A stretch of DNA of 64,000 bases from Diprion similis (GCF_021155765.1 NC_060108.1:11443425-11507424); one strand, 5' to 3'; positions 22,995 to 36,104 are shown, counted from the first letter of the stretch. Made by a program: numbers and translations. The notes: generated by a model not told the origin, from the letters alone.

Positions 22995-24430
22995 AATTGT
23001 GGAATTCCAGAGAAGGACTCGTTTTTGACTCATACTCGATGCCCACGCATCTTGTGGATCCAGTCTGATAGCGCTTCTGGTTATGGATGTCGTTACTGCA
23101 CGCGATCAGACGTATAACGAGAGTGAAGTTCGCGCTGGTCTTTTGCGCGGTCGTTATCGAAACTCTTAACGTCAGCTTAAAAATTGACTGCAAACAACTC
23201 TGGAACCAAAAGACTCTGTTAAAGTATTTAGATCTGCAAAATTTTTCGTCTAAAAGACCTTGGCGACTACTTTGGCTGTTGGGTGTATGAGATAGTGTGG
23301 TTTTACAGACCTACCAAATTTTCATCTTTCTTAGTTCTTTTTCGTGTTTGCACGCTATTCAAGAATAAAGTGAGATATAGTGAGACCAATTAGATGGTTT
23401 TGCGAAATAAAATTTGAACACCTATACAAATGTTTAGATTCTTGGGTTGTATTAGAGATTTACACATTATGGGTCACACTTATGTTTGGTGTGGCTTGAA
23501 GTTTGATCGAACTCAAAGTGGGAGGTACTCATGTCGGATGATAATGCATTATGAGATAAACAGCTTGACAGAACTCCGAAACGAACCTAAAGAAACGATT
23601 GAAGATGGAGATTTCCATTTCCAGGGTGCAAAATCAGCTATAATCAAATATGAGAACCCCTTTTGGGCTGAATCACCTTCCGGTTCTTTTTAACAACCAA
23701 TTTTTAGCAATCACGTAATGTCAAGTCGCGGTCAAGTGTGTTTACGACCTTCATTGGGAGAATGTCATCTGTTACAGTTACTGGAAAATTATAGTAAACT
23801 GAGTTGCGTTACACAAACAAAAGGAGATGTAGCACAAGTATCTATTTAGCGTGATTATAGTTGTCAGTAAGAAATTTTTTTTATTTGATTGACTACATTT
23901 TTCATGTAAGTAAGGCCTTATATTTTATTGTTGTACAAACATCAAATCCTCGGCATTATAGTTACAAGAAAATATAGTACGACTGGCCATAATGAAAATC
24001 ACAGTACCACATACTAGATTTCTAATTTCAACAACAAAACTCATATTCATTTTGTATTCAGAAAATCATTTTCGTGAAAATAAAATTGTATAATGAAGAT
24101 ATTCGAAGACTGTACAGTAACTGCAACGAGAAATTTTTCTCAGTGTCGTTTTTCCGAAAATACATAAAAGAAGATAGTGAAAATAGACTGTCTGGTATAA
24201 GCGTAGTGCGTAAGGAGCGAAAGCACATTTTAATATCTCTTCTTTTGTACATGCACAGCAAGAGAGTCTTGGAAAAAATTCGCGGAAATATATCGCAGCG
24301 CCTTGTTTACGGCAATATATGTACTCGCGTGTGTATTGTGCGGCGGGGTAAGCAGGCGGTGTGCATCGATGACGCCGGTACACGAAGAGCTACCTCGTTC
24401 GAACGATTCTTCTCTCTTTTCCTCTCTTTC
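22995..24430. other. Non-coding stretch
   Basis: No exon with acceptable splice sites. The 87-codon open frame at 23430-23693 has no recognisable domain and no support. TATA-type promoter candidates begin at its right edge. Confidence 0.4.
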
Positions 24431-24434
24431 ACTC

Positions 24435-24465
24435 TATAAAAGAAACCTTTCAGCGTATATAAAAG
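24435..24465 (+). promoter_or_regulatory. Tandem TATA boxes before a GC-richer block
   Basis: TATAAAAG at 24435-24442 and TATATAAAAG at 24456-24465, followed within 100 bp by a GC-rich block (about 24480-24640). The spacing suits a pol II promoter on the + strand. No downstream exon could be assigned. Confidence 0.3.
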
Positions 24466-24639
24466 AAGGAAATTCTTGGGGCTATAGTGCCCAACAACGG
24501 GTATTACGGACTGCTCTGTGGTAGTCATGGTTCGACGTGTAATCCACGTATTGTGCCAGCCCAGCCCTCATCAACCGAAGAGATTCGCCCCCCTTCGCCC
24601 TGCCCGCCCTTCGGAGCTTCGGATCATCGCTTCTCGGTT

Positions 24640-25888
24640 TCTGTATGTAGATATATAGAAACAACTAGGAGTTGCTTTTGAATTAAATCGTTCGCTTAAC
24701 ACTGTCGCTTGGGTTATATTGGTAATTGTAATCGATTGCATACAGGTAAACAAAACTGGTACAAGTGCTTTTCTTCAATTTCGCCATGAACTATGTCAGA
24801 CAGAAGTGAGAAATCTGATTTATAAGGTTTAACTGACCTGGAGCAACTATCTCTAGGCACAACTGTCGATGGAAAACTATTGAGCGTTACAATTCCAATA
24901 GAGAAATTATCATTATCCAATGATTTTGATTCTTGATTCTGCAATAAAGAAGATGATGAAATGTCCAAATGATATGCACGATCAGAATTCCGTTAAAGAG
25001 AGAAATTACCGTATAGAAAAAAAAAAAAAAAAACTTTCGTCAATTATTCTCTTAAATGTATAGAGTTTGAAAATTAATGAAAATGATATTTTCATCTGTA
25101 CCTGAGACTTCGGTAACGTTCATCATTTCTTTTCATACCGAACACCTGCAAATGTGGGAAGCTATTTGAAAAGCTTTTCGTTAAGTCCGCAGTGGGAGGT
25201 GACGATCACTCTCGACTGGAACCTGCAGAGCTTTTAGCAAAGTTAAAATGATCACTATGATCAGGGTAGATCATCGTTAACGATAATGGCGGATTACCAG
25301 ATCTGAAATCTCCATCTGGCGCAGCCCTAACTCATCGTATTGCGCGTTAGTAATTCGTATTTGCTTGCAAGTATTATTCGTGACTTCGCATGAGTTGCCT
25401 CGTACGCAATGGATTCGGTGCTAATCAGTTTCACCCTAACGGGAAGTCGCAGATTGTAAATAGTCAGTATATATTCAGGATTTGGTCGAGGTGAAAAGAC
25501 GATGACCAATGTACAGAAATGTTTCGTTTTTTATTTTCACCTGCAAAAACGATACTAAACATTTGATCGTACAAATACTGAAAAATGTCGATCTGCATTC
25601 TCAAGACGATTACTGCAAATGCTTCTGGCTAACTTCCGTATCCTTCAGGTCTTTGTGGAGGATGAATTCAGGCTTTTTGGAAAGAATTAGCAAAATAGAA
25701 AAACAAAATTAAACGGACAACTTCCAGCCGTTCAACTTTTATCGCGTAGAGACCGAGATGGCGTGTTAAGTACACGTCGTGTAACCCAAGTGTGAGTATT
25801 AGTGGTTGGGGTTAGGGGTTTACAATGGATATACATTTCATTTGGCCAGAAGCCAGTTGGCGCTATCCATCGACGGTGGAGAGTGTTG
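24640..25888. other. Non-coding stretch
   Basis: No supportable gene. Contains an A-run near 25018-25032. Confidence 0.4.
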
Positions 25889-25928
25889 AGACTTCGTTCA
25901 CGGATTTACCGAATATTTAGTGGGACTT

Positions 25929-26162
25929 ATGGTCTTAGCGTTTGCCTGCACGACCGCAGGTGTCACTTACGTTGCCGACTATCAGCCATATGAAATTACC
26001 CTGCACGGATCTCTTTACGGTCGGATAATGGAAATCCGAGCAAATATGGGGAGAAGACACCGATATCGTATAGTATTTGAATTCATCAATTGCGAGATTA
26101 GTTCGGGAGATAAATCTTCTGCCAATTTTCATCCGTTGCCACTAATCACGAAGGTAGAATGA
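25929..26162 (+). CDS. Weak candidate: small protein with hydrophobic N-terminus
   Basis: From ATG at 25929 a 77-codon frame begins MVLAFACTTAGVTYVADYQP, which looks like a signal peptide or membrane anchor. A basic middle (IRANMGRRHRYR) and a stop at 26160-26162 follow. The frame is open 13 codons further upstream, where the hydrophobic run lengthens (YLVGLMVLAF), so an upstream exon is possible. A donor-like AAG|GTAGAA sits at 26153. The start context is poor and the opposite strand is also open here, so chance remains a serious alternative. No family recognised. Confidence 0.18.
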   Translation: MVLAFACTTAGVTYVADYQPYEITLHGSLYGRIMEIRANMGRRHRYRIVFEFINCEISSGDKSSANFHPLPLITKVE

Positions 26163-28919
26163 GAGTATTATTTGCACGCTGAATATTGGATTGAGATTTA
26201 GCAGGGAAAAATTAATAATATTAGCAGAGAAATTGTTGAATTTTTTTCATACAGACTCGAGATTTTCTAACAAATGAACTTAAATATTTTTCCATATTTT
26301 AAATGTATTGTGTTCTTTTTTAAACAGTTATACTAATCTTGGAGAATTGCTAAATTTCTTCGTACACTGATCTGTTCATTTTTTCTATTTAAAACAAATG
26401 ACTTTAACTATTTTACTGGTAGGAGAGAGTATAATATTTTATTAAATACCGTAACGGAAAATTTCGAAGCTCCGTAGATTTTCACGCCTTTGGATCTCTG
26501 AATCTCACGGCAGCTCTGAGAACTCGCGAGACACAACCATTGATCGTACGCTTAGATCTCGTATACTCTTGACATCACTTTACTACTGTAATACTAATTA
26601 AGGGGTTTTTATGCCTCAGCGGCTTTTCTTCTGCGAGCTAATAAATGGCGACAATTTTTCTTGGTTCGATTGAGTGTTTAGATTAATTTATTTCGTTTTA
26701 TATTTTATCCTTCAATCTTCATTTCGTTTATACAAAATCACGGAAGCTTTCCATATTGGGAAGTTTTCCGACTATACGGTAGAGTTGAAGAGAAGAAACC
26801 CGAGGAAAAATGTTTGGTAAATCTAAACGACATTTCCATTAAAAATTATTGTATAATTGTACGTAAGGATTCTCATACGCGCTCAACAGCTTTTAAATCT
26901 TGAAAGCTTGTGAAACATCAACATCAATTTGTTGTTATTGAGACTGATCGCCGAAGGTTTTTTTAAGACCTTTTTAATTATTTGCATTAAACGAACAAAA
27001 CGAGATATCGCAAAATCGATACGATTTTTACTTGAACTAAAATTCAAAATAAGTACAAATTATTTCTGGTTATGAAATTGATTTTTCGCATGTTTAATGT
27101 ATGTTTGAAGCAAAAAATTACTATGGTCACATTAAAATATTGTTTTTCCACTCGAAATATGCACGATGAAGATGAATTTTAGGAAAAATGGTCGTACTGA
27201 AATTGATTATGTAGGATTTCTTTGATAACGATAACAATAATATTTTTACGAGTTCTATACAGAAGTAACTGTAGTAGTACAAAGAGTAACAAAACTAGAT
27301 TCTTATTTTTCATTTTTTTTTTTTTTTTTTTTTTTATTATTCTTATTAGAGAGAGAAACGTAAAAGACTGGAAAAAACGACAGATTTTGAATTCTTTTGC
27401 CAATTAAAAGAAGTTGTTGCTGATCATTGTGAATATACTATTGTTATCATTATCACATAGATCGTACATCACCCGTTTTGATTTGGCTGTTTTTTTTCTA
27501 AAATTCATGTAAAACAGTGATACAAAGTGAAAAATATGTTGTTGGTTTTCATAAAACATATGAAAAATTAATTCAAAACTTTGAAGCAATTTATACCTAT
27601 TTTGAATTTTATTTCGAACAAATAATCGTACGGATTTTGAAAAGGCTTTAGAACAACTGTTTCATTTCTAATTTTTTTTGATAGAGGAATGCTAATAGTT
27701 AGAAATGAAGGTTGGCATGCTTCAACAGATATTATTATGTCCTACAATCTACGCTAGCGAGTGTGTCTGACCTGTTACTCCATAATTTATCGACGACTAC
27801 GTACATATTACTTATACATTGAGACTATATAAAAATGTCGAATATTTTTTTTCAAAATACGAGTCAAAAATATTGATTTATATGATGAGAAAAGAATGCT
27901 GTCAAAGCTTGAGCTCCTAATATAAAATAATGAAACCTTTTTTGTAAAGCGTTCAATTTCGTATAAAAACACGATCTGGTCTTATCAGTAAATTAATGCG
28001 TCAACATTGTCTAAAATTCCAAAGTTGAAGAAAAAAAAAAAACAACAATTTCTCACGAAACTTAAATGAGAAATAAAAAATCGCGATGATGCACCTCTAA
28101 ATATTGATATCGCGAGATGAAATTTTGACGGTATTCTTTTTTCATCATTATTTGGAACAATGTTTTCGATTTGAATCTGATAAAAATAAAAAACTAGACG
28201 ATTTTTTCGATACAGTCTAACACATACATATATCTATAATGCAGAGTGCCAAGTTTTCACAATCAGTGTTTATAGTTATTATGGCTTGCGGTCGCCTACG
28301 GATTACTCATATCACACAATCAGAATCTCAACGTCATAAACGGAAGTTGTCGCTGGGCGGGCGGTACTTTAACCAAAGAACACGAGGTGGCTACGAGAAT
28401 ATACAGTCTTCTCGAGAGTTGCAAATTCAACAATACTGCGATATATAACCACATGCAAAGATAATTTAAATAGAGAAGTCCGATGCTCCCCGGGAAAAGT
28501 TCCCCGGGAAAAGCTCCGCCATGGACACTCCGCCAGGGAGTCTTGGGCATTACCGGGCAGCAACTTCAACCACTCTCTTTTAGCCTTTATTCGTAAGATT
28601 TTCATTTCTACTTCTTAACGGTTACGTGAAGGGGAAATGAATGGTTTTTGGCAAAAAATTACTCCCGCTAGTTTTTAAATGTCTTTACGTTTCGTGATCT
28701 TTAAGTAACAAATATTGAAAAAAGTGTACTATCGTGAGGCTACCGCGTGTCAATTTGTCTCATTGACAGTAAGATGGATTCGATTGCACTGATGAAGAAA
28801 ATTTTTTTTAACAAGGAAGGTGCTCACTGATTTTGAAATCCTATTTACCCTCGTTATGATTACCATATTTATTTCAATTCGATCAGGTCTAGTTTTTGTG
28901 TTACAGTTACTTTACCGGT
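26163..28919. other. AT-rich stretch, no supportable gene
   Basis: Contains a T-run of 23 at 27313-27335. A 14-bp tandem duplication CCCCGGGAAAAG(T/C)T(C) lies near 28488-28516, giving GGGAAAAGTTCCC, which resembles an NF-kB/Relish half-palindrome. No exon or RNA gene seen. Confidence 0.45.
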
Positions 28920-29076
28920 GAAATTGAATTTTTTATTGTTTTGACTTACATGTTTTGATTCAGGACATTGTATAGCTATTTACAATGAATACCGGTTAGT
29001 TAGTTAGGTTAGTTACAATAAATAACAAAATGCCCTGAATTAAAAAGGTAAGTTAAAACGATAAATATTCAATTTT
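28920..29076. repeat. Foldback element, about 157 bp
   Basis: The left arm 28920-28971 and right arm 29027-29076 are imperfect inverted copies of about 50 bp. Both read AAATTGAAT, then a TTTGACTTAC/TTTAACTTAC block, then ATTCAGG(A/G)CATT toward the centre. The loop holds GGTTAGTTAGTTAGG. A strong-looking acceptor and donor inside the arms come from this symmetry; the enclosed sequence is stopped in every frame. Confidence 0.75.
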
Positions 29077-29617
29077 AGAAATAATACAGCCATGCTATTT
29101 TTCTCGGTTATTTATAACCAGTCATTAGAAATTAGACATACGTGTAACAACAAATTGAAAAAGTATAATTGTTATATCATGAGCAATACTTACACAGACG
29201 TGAAAACGCTTTTAAATTACTTTGCAAAAGATGATACAAAGTGTAAAAAATTGTTATAAAATACATAGTTTTTCAAGCTATCTGGACGTTCAATTCACAC
29301 ATTATATAAAAATTAAAATACTCAACATACATTTTCACAATCCTGCCGAGATTTTTTAATAATATGATCCAAAAAATATTTTCCAACAAACTGCCAAGTA
29401 TAAAAATAAAATGACAAATACTGGGTACTCAAAAGACAAAAACTTTCGTACCATTTTCATTTAAGCAGGTTTCCGGAGACTTTGCGGGTTAAACTTGGAT
29501 TTCTTACAGCAATTTCAAATTTGGAGAAAGTATACAACTGATTTCACTTTTCCTTCCATGGATGGTGAGCGACAACCTCATGCGAGAGGGTCTTCACTTG
29601 ATCGAGGATCACTGCAG
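29077..29617. other. AT-rich spacer
   Basis: Nothing supportable seen apart from the promoter candidate at its right edge. Confidence 0.4.
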
Positions 29618-29650
29618 TATATATACGAGGGGAGGCTACAGGCAGTGCAC
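29618..29650 (+). promoter_or_regulatory. TATA/Inr core promoter candidate
   Basis: TATATATA at 29618-29625 lies 26 bp before an initiator-like GCAGTG (A at 29644), normal metazoan spacing. The first ATG downstream (CCATGGGG) opens only an 8-codon frame, so any coding sequence would need splicing. Confidence 0.25.
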
Positions 29651-31448
29651 AGGCTTTTCCATGGGGTATGATTTATTTATTGACTAAAGAGGGGCACCAT
29701 TGTCGGGGATTCTGCTTGTGTTGATTAATTGCTCCATAAGTTACGGACTATCCATAGTCGTTCCGAGGGACTCCAGTGTCTACCGGGAACATTTCTATTT
29801 CGGGCTAAAGTTGCACACGGTTTTAATACTTACAGGTTGCATTTGCGTTTTTCCGTTGGCCATCTTCTTTTTAATCGAGACGATAATATAGTTCATTAAA
29901 AAAATTATCAGAGTGAACAAATTATCGAGTCAGTGTTAAAAACGTGAAATCGAAGTTGAATGTTTCGCCTCAGACTTTCTTAAGAGCATTTTTCCTTGAC
30001 ATTAAAAAAAATTGAAAACCTAATTTATTTTTTTTGCACTTCTTGAATGATAAGATCGCATTGTTTGTCTAATTTTGATAGATCAAGGCTTATTTTGTTT
30101 CATGACCGATTATTTGCAAATCACGGAATACTGATTTTGTAACTCAGAAGCTAAAGAACAATTTCATATCAAATTATTTCTAGCATTCATTTACCAACAA
30201 GATAAGATATAATCCAATGAAAATACACACATTTGTCATTTTTAACAATGAAAAATTCAGCAAATCTCGATTCATATGGAACAATTACCAACGATTATTA
30301 CTTAGCTATAAAATTCGTGAACTCAAGGATGTTTAGCAATCCTGAAAACGTATTTCTTCAAATGGATTAAATTTCACTGAATTCATTCTCAGCTTCTATA
30401 GACGCTTCCTTGTACTTATCCTTCGTTTCGCAACTTTCGCAGTACGCAGTTCTGCTGCGTCTAAGGTTGGTGAGAATAAAGAGGAAGGATTAGACGAAGG
30501 GATCACTGTAATATCGATGTCTGAACTGTGTACAAATCATACAAATCATCACGCGGATAGTCCCAATGAGTATATGTATAATACGGAGACACGCCATGGA
30601 CAGGTACCGTAATAATTGACTATAGGGACCACCTAGTGGCTTCATGACTCTGCCATATGCCGCCGTGACTAAGGCCCACATGGCCTACGTTCTACACATG
30701 GTTCAAACCGTCTCCCCCATCCCCTTTCCACCTCCATCCCTTTCTCTTCCCCTCTCTCTCTTGGCTTACCCAATGACAGCCACAGAGTCGCGATATTTTG
30801 GTGTATTTATTCTGAGAACAGATTTTCAGTCCAAGCCGTGCTTTTTGAGTATCTTTAACATCGGTTGGTGTGGACAATTTCATCTTTAGAATTGTTATAG
30901 AAATTCGTTTCGTCGATGCAGGAACGTACGTGTCGAGTGAAAAATTTTATCGTGAAACCGCAGGGGTTCCTAAAGCCACGTTGAGGGGTTCGAAGCAGAC
31001 TCAAGGGGCGCAAACTGGTCCAGCGGGGTTCCGGTGGCTCCAACAGCGTTGTTTTACCTCGGACTAATAAGTGCTGTGTCAATTGGTCAACCGGGAGTTC
31101 AATGCAGCAGCATTGACTCTATCAATTTGTGAAACATGGTTCTGTATTCGATTGTGTTTATTTGAGTATCAGAAGACTCCGGGTCATTCTCCACTCGAAA
31201 TGAAACTCTTTTCCATAAACAATTGTAATCGCCATGTGTGCATTCCAGTGATAATTTTACATCAGTATCACAATAATATCGATAGCTGGATAGATGAAAT
31301 CCTGATTTTCTGGTAGGAAGCTTTCGCTTTTTTCATACAACTTCGAAGAAAAAAAGTAGATCCATTCGATACATTGTACGGAACTATAGTGACGGATTTC
31401 GGGCCTCGATAAAGACACATAAAAGTTAAATGATTTTATGAACGTACG

Positions 31449-31483
<35 letters not shown>

Positions 31484-31800
31484 GTATTAAGAGGATGCTG
31501 AAGTAAAATCTTACCGACCGAGTGAGATGGCACTTAAGGTACTTAATTTGGCAATCATCAAAGTCATGCCGAATGAGAATATCCATAACAATGTTCGCCA
31601 TGACACGATATAGATTTGCACTAATTGCGACTTTACCGGATCAACGGTACAGGGGGTATTATGCGCTGTAATAACAGTCGAAATAAATAGAAGTTTGCTC
31701 AGTTGGTAAAAACTGACTGCTGCATTCCTTAGAATGAGAATTCTTATACGCATAACGAAATCATAATTATTTGCTACGTCCGATTCAGCCGGTTGCAGCG
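29651..31800. other. Non-coding stretch
   Basis: A pyrimidine-rich patch lies at about 30711-30764 and an A-run of 29 at 31451-31479. No supportable exon. Confidence 0.4.
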
Positions 31801-31834
31801 TAACCTAACCTAACTTAACCTAACCTAATCTAAC
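31801..31834. repeat. Degenerate CCTAA (telomere-type) array
   Basis: About six imperfect CCTAA units, equivalent to the insect telomere repeat TTAGG on the other strand. A matching array in the opposite orientation lies at 32045-32065. Confidence 0.7.
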
Positions 31835-32044
31835 TTGAGCTGACCTGTTACCCACGTCACTGGAATACCGTGAACGGAGGTGGTAAACAGAGAGCTGCAC
31901 CAAGCTCTGCGGTCTGACAGAATGCAAGCTTCGCTACCCCGTCAGGCTCCATAATGCATTGCGAGTGTAGTATAATGCGTCGGCACATACGTACAAGCTC
32001 ATGCCGGTGGTTGAAATAATGAAATACGTCCGTGTGTGCTGAAC

Positions 32045-32065
32045 TAGGTTGGGTTAGGTTAGGTT
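32045..32065. repeat. Degenerate GGTTA (telomere-type) array, inverted
   Basis: Four GGTTA-type units in the reverse orientation to 31801-31834, with about 210 bp between. Scattered single units also occur near 4848 and 49815. Confidence 0.65.
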
Positions 32066-33029
32066 ATATTCCGCACCTCGTCGAGAGCTTCATGCTTCGC
32101 GCTTCTGCTTATTATACGTATATGTATACGGTGGTGGAGCGAGTGTTTACTCTTTGGCTATATATATATGCTCTTTGGTCGACCGAAGACTCAACAAACA
32201 AGGGCGGCGAAAATATTATTGATAGTTGTATACGCGATGTATACATATATATCCATAAACGTATTTCATATGGGTTCACATTTTTTATTTTTCTCTTTTG
32301 GTTAATTTTTTACAGGCATCGGCAGGAAATTTATCCAATCTAGCGAGCATTGGAAATTTTATTTTTCGAATCTGTAATTGATGTAATGGATTTATTCTCG
32401 GTTTTGGGTTTTTCTCTTTCGAGCATGTATGGAGTTTGCTATTAATTACACGTTTTATACGATAATTATGTAATTTAAGCTAAGTATTTGAAAGATCAGG
32501 AGAACTGATGAATATATCTACTTGAAATAAAAGAAGAGTATAATTTTTGTCTTTATTTTGTAGTTGCAAATTGTTGATATTACGGAAAACATTGTCTCAT
32601 GGCAACAGTTGAGAGAGTTAAAAGCATGAAATTCTTTGTACAATCATTGCTTACTGTTTTTAAAGTTTATTTAATTAGATGATGAAAATAATTTAAACGT
32701 TTTACATGTCGTTAGTCGTTTCACTATTTAATATCTTGTTCATGAATTTCATAATTACAAAAGAAAACTAATATTTCTCGAAAAGCTTGTCGTGAATTGC
32801 AACTTTTTATAACAGTTGAACTGTTCATCCGAATTTTTTTTTATTAGTCTATTTTTCTTTAAAATATGTTTATCGTTAAAGATATTCGGAAAATATATTA
32901 CAGAGTGGAATCAATCCTATAGACGCAATGACTCGCACCGTGCTTACGAAAGAAGGAATTTGTTGTTTAGTTTGCTCGTTTCAACCACTTTCTTTATAAA
33001 AAATTCCAATTCTGTTTTTTCACCATGAT
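32066..33029. other. AT-rich stretch
   Basis: A good acceptor (TTAATTTTTTACAG|GC, AG at 32314-32315) precedes a 21-codon open frame (starting ASAGNLSNLASIG). I could not tie it to any donor, so it is not called as an exon. Confidence 0.35.
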
Positions 33030-33084
33030 TTGGGATGGCGCTTGGGGAGAATTCGCAACGCGCGGACGCAAAGCCCAGTAAAGT

Positions 33085-33093
33085 AGGTGGCGC
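33085..33093 (+). promoter_or_regulatory. CTCF-type core motif AGGTGGCGC
   Basis: Exact match to the AGGTGGCGC core known for Drosophila CTCF, within a GC-richer island (about 33030-33240) in AT-rich DNA. It may be an insulator or boundary site; binding is unproven. Confidence 0.35.
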
Positions 33094-33239
33094 GAACCCT
33101 ACACAGCAAAATTCTAAACAGGGGCTAAACTACTGCATAATTCATAGGCGACGGTAGCTGGTGATTGTGAATTATGACCAGCGCTGGTGCTAATACGGAC
33201 GTTGCTGGCGTCCCGTTGCGCGCCCTCCGAACTTTGTGA

Positions 33240-35520
33240 GCTTATCCGATATTGCAGGAGAGAATTTATCCCGATTAATAAATTGCAAAAAATTTCATGC
33301 CGATTTTAAAATTGATGAAATTTCCAACAGATTTTCCAGGCTTGGCCTCTTATATAATATAGCCTGATAAATGAATGTTCGGAAAATAGAGTTTTCAAAA
33401 AATTGTGAAATATTTAAAGAAAATTTTTGAATATTCAATTGAACTTGTATATGGTTTAAACGGAACATTTTTACAAATATATAATTTAATGTATAGTTGA
33501 GACTGAGTCCATCAAAAATTCTTAACAATATTTCTCACAATTTTCAGATGTAGATCTTTCAGTACTTTAATTAATACAGACAACAGACTTCGAAAAAATG
33601 TCAGCAATGTAAGGCGCAAATTGGATCGATAAAAGCTAATTCCAATATCAGTTTTAATCCAACATTGTAATAAGTAAGAAATTTCTTCTTCTTCTTTCGT
33701 TTTCGAGAAATAAATTATTACTGAAAAATCTCCGGGTTGTTCACCTTGGGTATCACTTTTTTATTCCATAGAATCGGGAAAACGTGTCGAATCGAAACGT
33801 TACCAATCAAACGTTTAAAAAGTGTTACTAAACCTTATCAAGTTAAATGGAATGGAAACCGTACTTGCGATGGCGGGAAAAACGTTTAGACACTGAATTT
33901 CAAAAATTAGGAAAGTCTCAACGGCAATTTCCGGTTCGATAGCCAGTTCTAGATCGTTCGACTGAAGAAGCGAAGAAATTGGAAAGGATAAACAAACCAA
34001 TTAGATGGTTAAACGCGCGTGCCCCATCCCCGTGAAATTCAATTGTTTCCTCCCTCGTTGCATCTAGGATGGATCTGCAGGATTCCTGTTTCCTCCCTAC
34101 GGTTCGGGGCGAGGGATAACAGGCGTACACTGTACGGGAAGAGGCGAGCTATTAGGGTGTCAATTGAATTAGATCGCTGGCTGACTGGGTTGCTAAAAGA
34201 GGGTTGCATCGGGAGGCAGGGGGTTAACTGGTGGAATATCAAGGGCATAATAGATTCGATGAAACGGGGCTCGCCTTCGACTGCGGTTGAGGCTAGTCGA
34301 GGCCTGAGCCCTTCCGGTCGTTGAGCTTAACTAGTGTATTAACGCGTTGTTTGTCTACCTCGAATGGAATTAACGTTGCTTATGCACGAGGATTAATAAG
34401 GATTCGTGTACCTGCGAGTCACGGGTGTGATTGATGGACGAAGGATGATTTTTACTCTGTTTTTTATTATTATTTTTAATATTTCTTTTGCGTCCATCAT
34501 CCATGGACTTAGATGTTTAGAGATAGCTAACAATAAGTCTGCTTGGGAATCGAGTATGGAATCATCTTGATGAGTTATCGCTGTAGTTGTGAGAAAATAT
34601 ATTTAATCGTGAAGAATAGTAACAGGCAATAGATTTTCTGGTAAAACAAGTTGGAAGATTTTTCTTATTTTTTACGCGAAAAATTAGAATAGTTAAGAAC
34701 TGGACAGTAACTACAACTATAGAAATTTTTATCGATGCAGATTGAAGAAAAAAAAAAAAATGGAGACGGTTACTTTGATGAACAAATTTAATGATAAACA
34801 GCCTACATGATGTTTTCGATTTACCAGTAAATTTTTATATTATTTGACTAATCAGGTACGACTCTAGTAGCCACAATTTTTACGTTTCAGCTGAAATGCT
34901 ATTTATAATTTGGTGAGGAAATTCGACGCTTACGTAAGACTTCGTGAATAATCTCGAGAAACTTGGGGTGGGGGTGAAAATATAGAAGGTTAATAAAATA
35001 AAAGAGTCACAATGCAGAATTTTTAAAAACGTAAAATTTATTTTGTAGTATTTCTCAAATTCAGAACGTCGAATTATTGGACATTCAAAATGTAGAAAGG
35101 TATGTATATAGAAAATCGAGACATAGAATCGACAGAATTCTAACATATTATATTATTTTGACGATTCTGCATTATATAGCTTTTTATACTTGGATCTGTC
35201 TACCTTTTTGACTTTGTGAAAAATGTGATTCCAAATCTCTCAGCTTAGCAAAAAACAGTAAAATTCCCCGCTGATGAAATAAATGAAGATCATGATGTAG
35301 CGTATAGCAGAAAAAGCAAGTTGAAATTTGGAGATATTATAAGCATAGGTATAATAAAGAATAATGAAAAGTACTTTTCTTCTCAAGTCGAAAAATTCTG
35401 AGAAAATATTGCCTCACAAAAGTGGCAGAAAATGGAGACAGAATAAAAATTCAAAGATTATCTTACACGGTTTGTCTGTAAATGTATATTCAATATTTAT
35501 TCGTATGCCAGAGTTATACA
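33240..35520. other. Mostly AT-rich stretch with one GC-richer block
   Basis: The block at about 34010-34330 is GC-richer and open in several frames (up to 101 codons), but has no splice sites or domain I recognise. It could be a conserved non-coding element. Confidence 0.4.
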
Positions 35521-36104
35521 TATGGGACATTCCACGTCAAATTAGCAGCCTATATATACCTCGTCGTATTAGATTTTAATCATTTTTTAGTATGATGTTC
35601 ATACCAACCCAAAAAGGTCTCGGAATTTTTTTTTTTTAGATTTTTTAATGAAATTTGAAGAAATCGGAAAACCAATTTCGAAATTTTTTTTTTTCTTTTT
35701 CTCTATTCCCCGATCTAAATGGATCAACGAATCACGAAAATAACGAGATTCTGCAATATATTTGGATCGCGGCATATAAAAAATGAAATAGCAAAAACAA
35801 TTCCGATATGGAAAAAGTAAAAACTTGCGAAAAAAATACTACATTTTGAGATTCCATTATCGTGTGTTGCTCAAAAGTCACATTTTGAATCGTAGGATCA
35901 GTGTGCATTTTTCTGAATCTTTACAAATGAGTTTTTCGTAATTGGTTTTGCGATTTTTCATAAATTTCACCAATTGCTGAATAAAATTTGAAAAAATTGC
36001 CAACACCCTTTTGGATTGATAAGAACATCATGCTAACAAATGATCAAAACCAAAGAGGGCGAGGTACGTGGAACAACTACTAATTTGACGTGGAATGCCC
36101 CATA
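35521..36104. mobile_element. Foldback element with TTCCACGTCAAATTAG ends, 584 bp
   Basis: The terminal arms are imperfect inverted copies. Both ends read TATGGG(A/G)CATTCCACGTC followed by AAATTAG. Inward matches continue through ATGATGTTC, an AACCCAAAAAGG-type block and AAAACCAATT. Symmetry is lost in the middle, roughly 35720-35900. There is no coding frame. The ATTCCACGTCAA end motif also occurs alone at 16392-16403, and TTCCACGTCAA near 10057-10067, suggesting a family with several solo or truncated copies. Confidence 0.8.

Noticed and set aside
22921-23193. Minus-strand 90-codon frame ending SSVVEHSTAIREVPGSNPG
   Set aside because: Same artefact, from tRNA-Cys.
24626-24637. ATCGCTTCTCGG, identical to the start of U2 snRNA
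   Set aside because: The match ends after 12 bases and nothing else of U2 follows.
28965-29047. Apparent exon between CAG| and AAAAAG|GTAAGT
   Set aside because: Stops in all frames; both splice-like sites belong to the arms of a foldback repeat.
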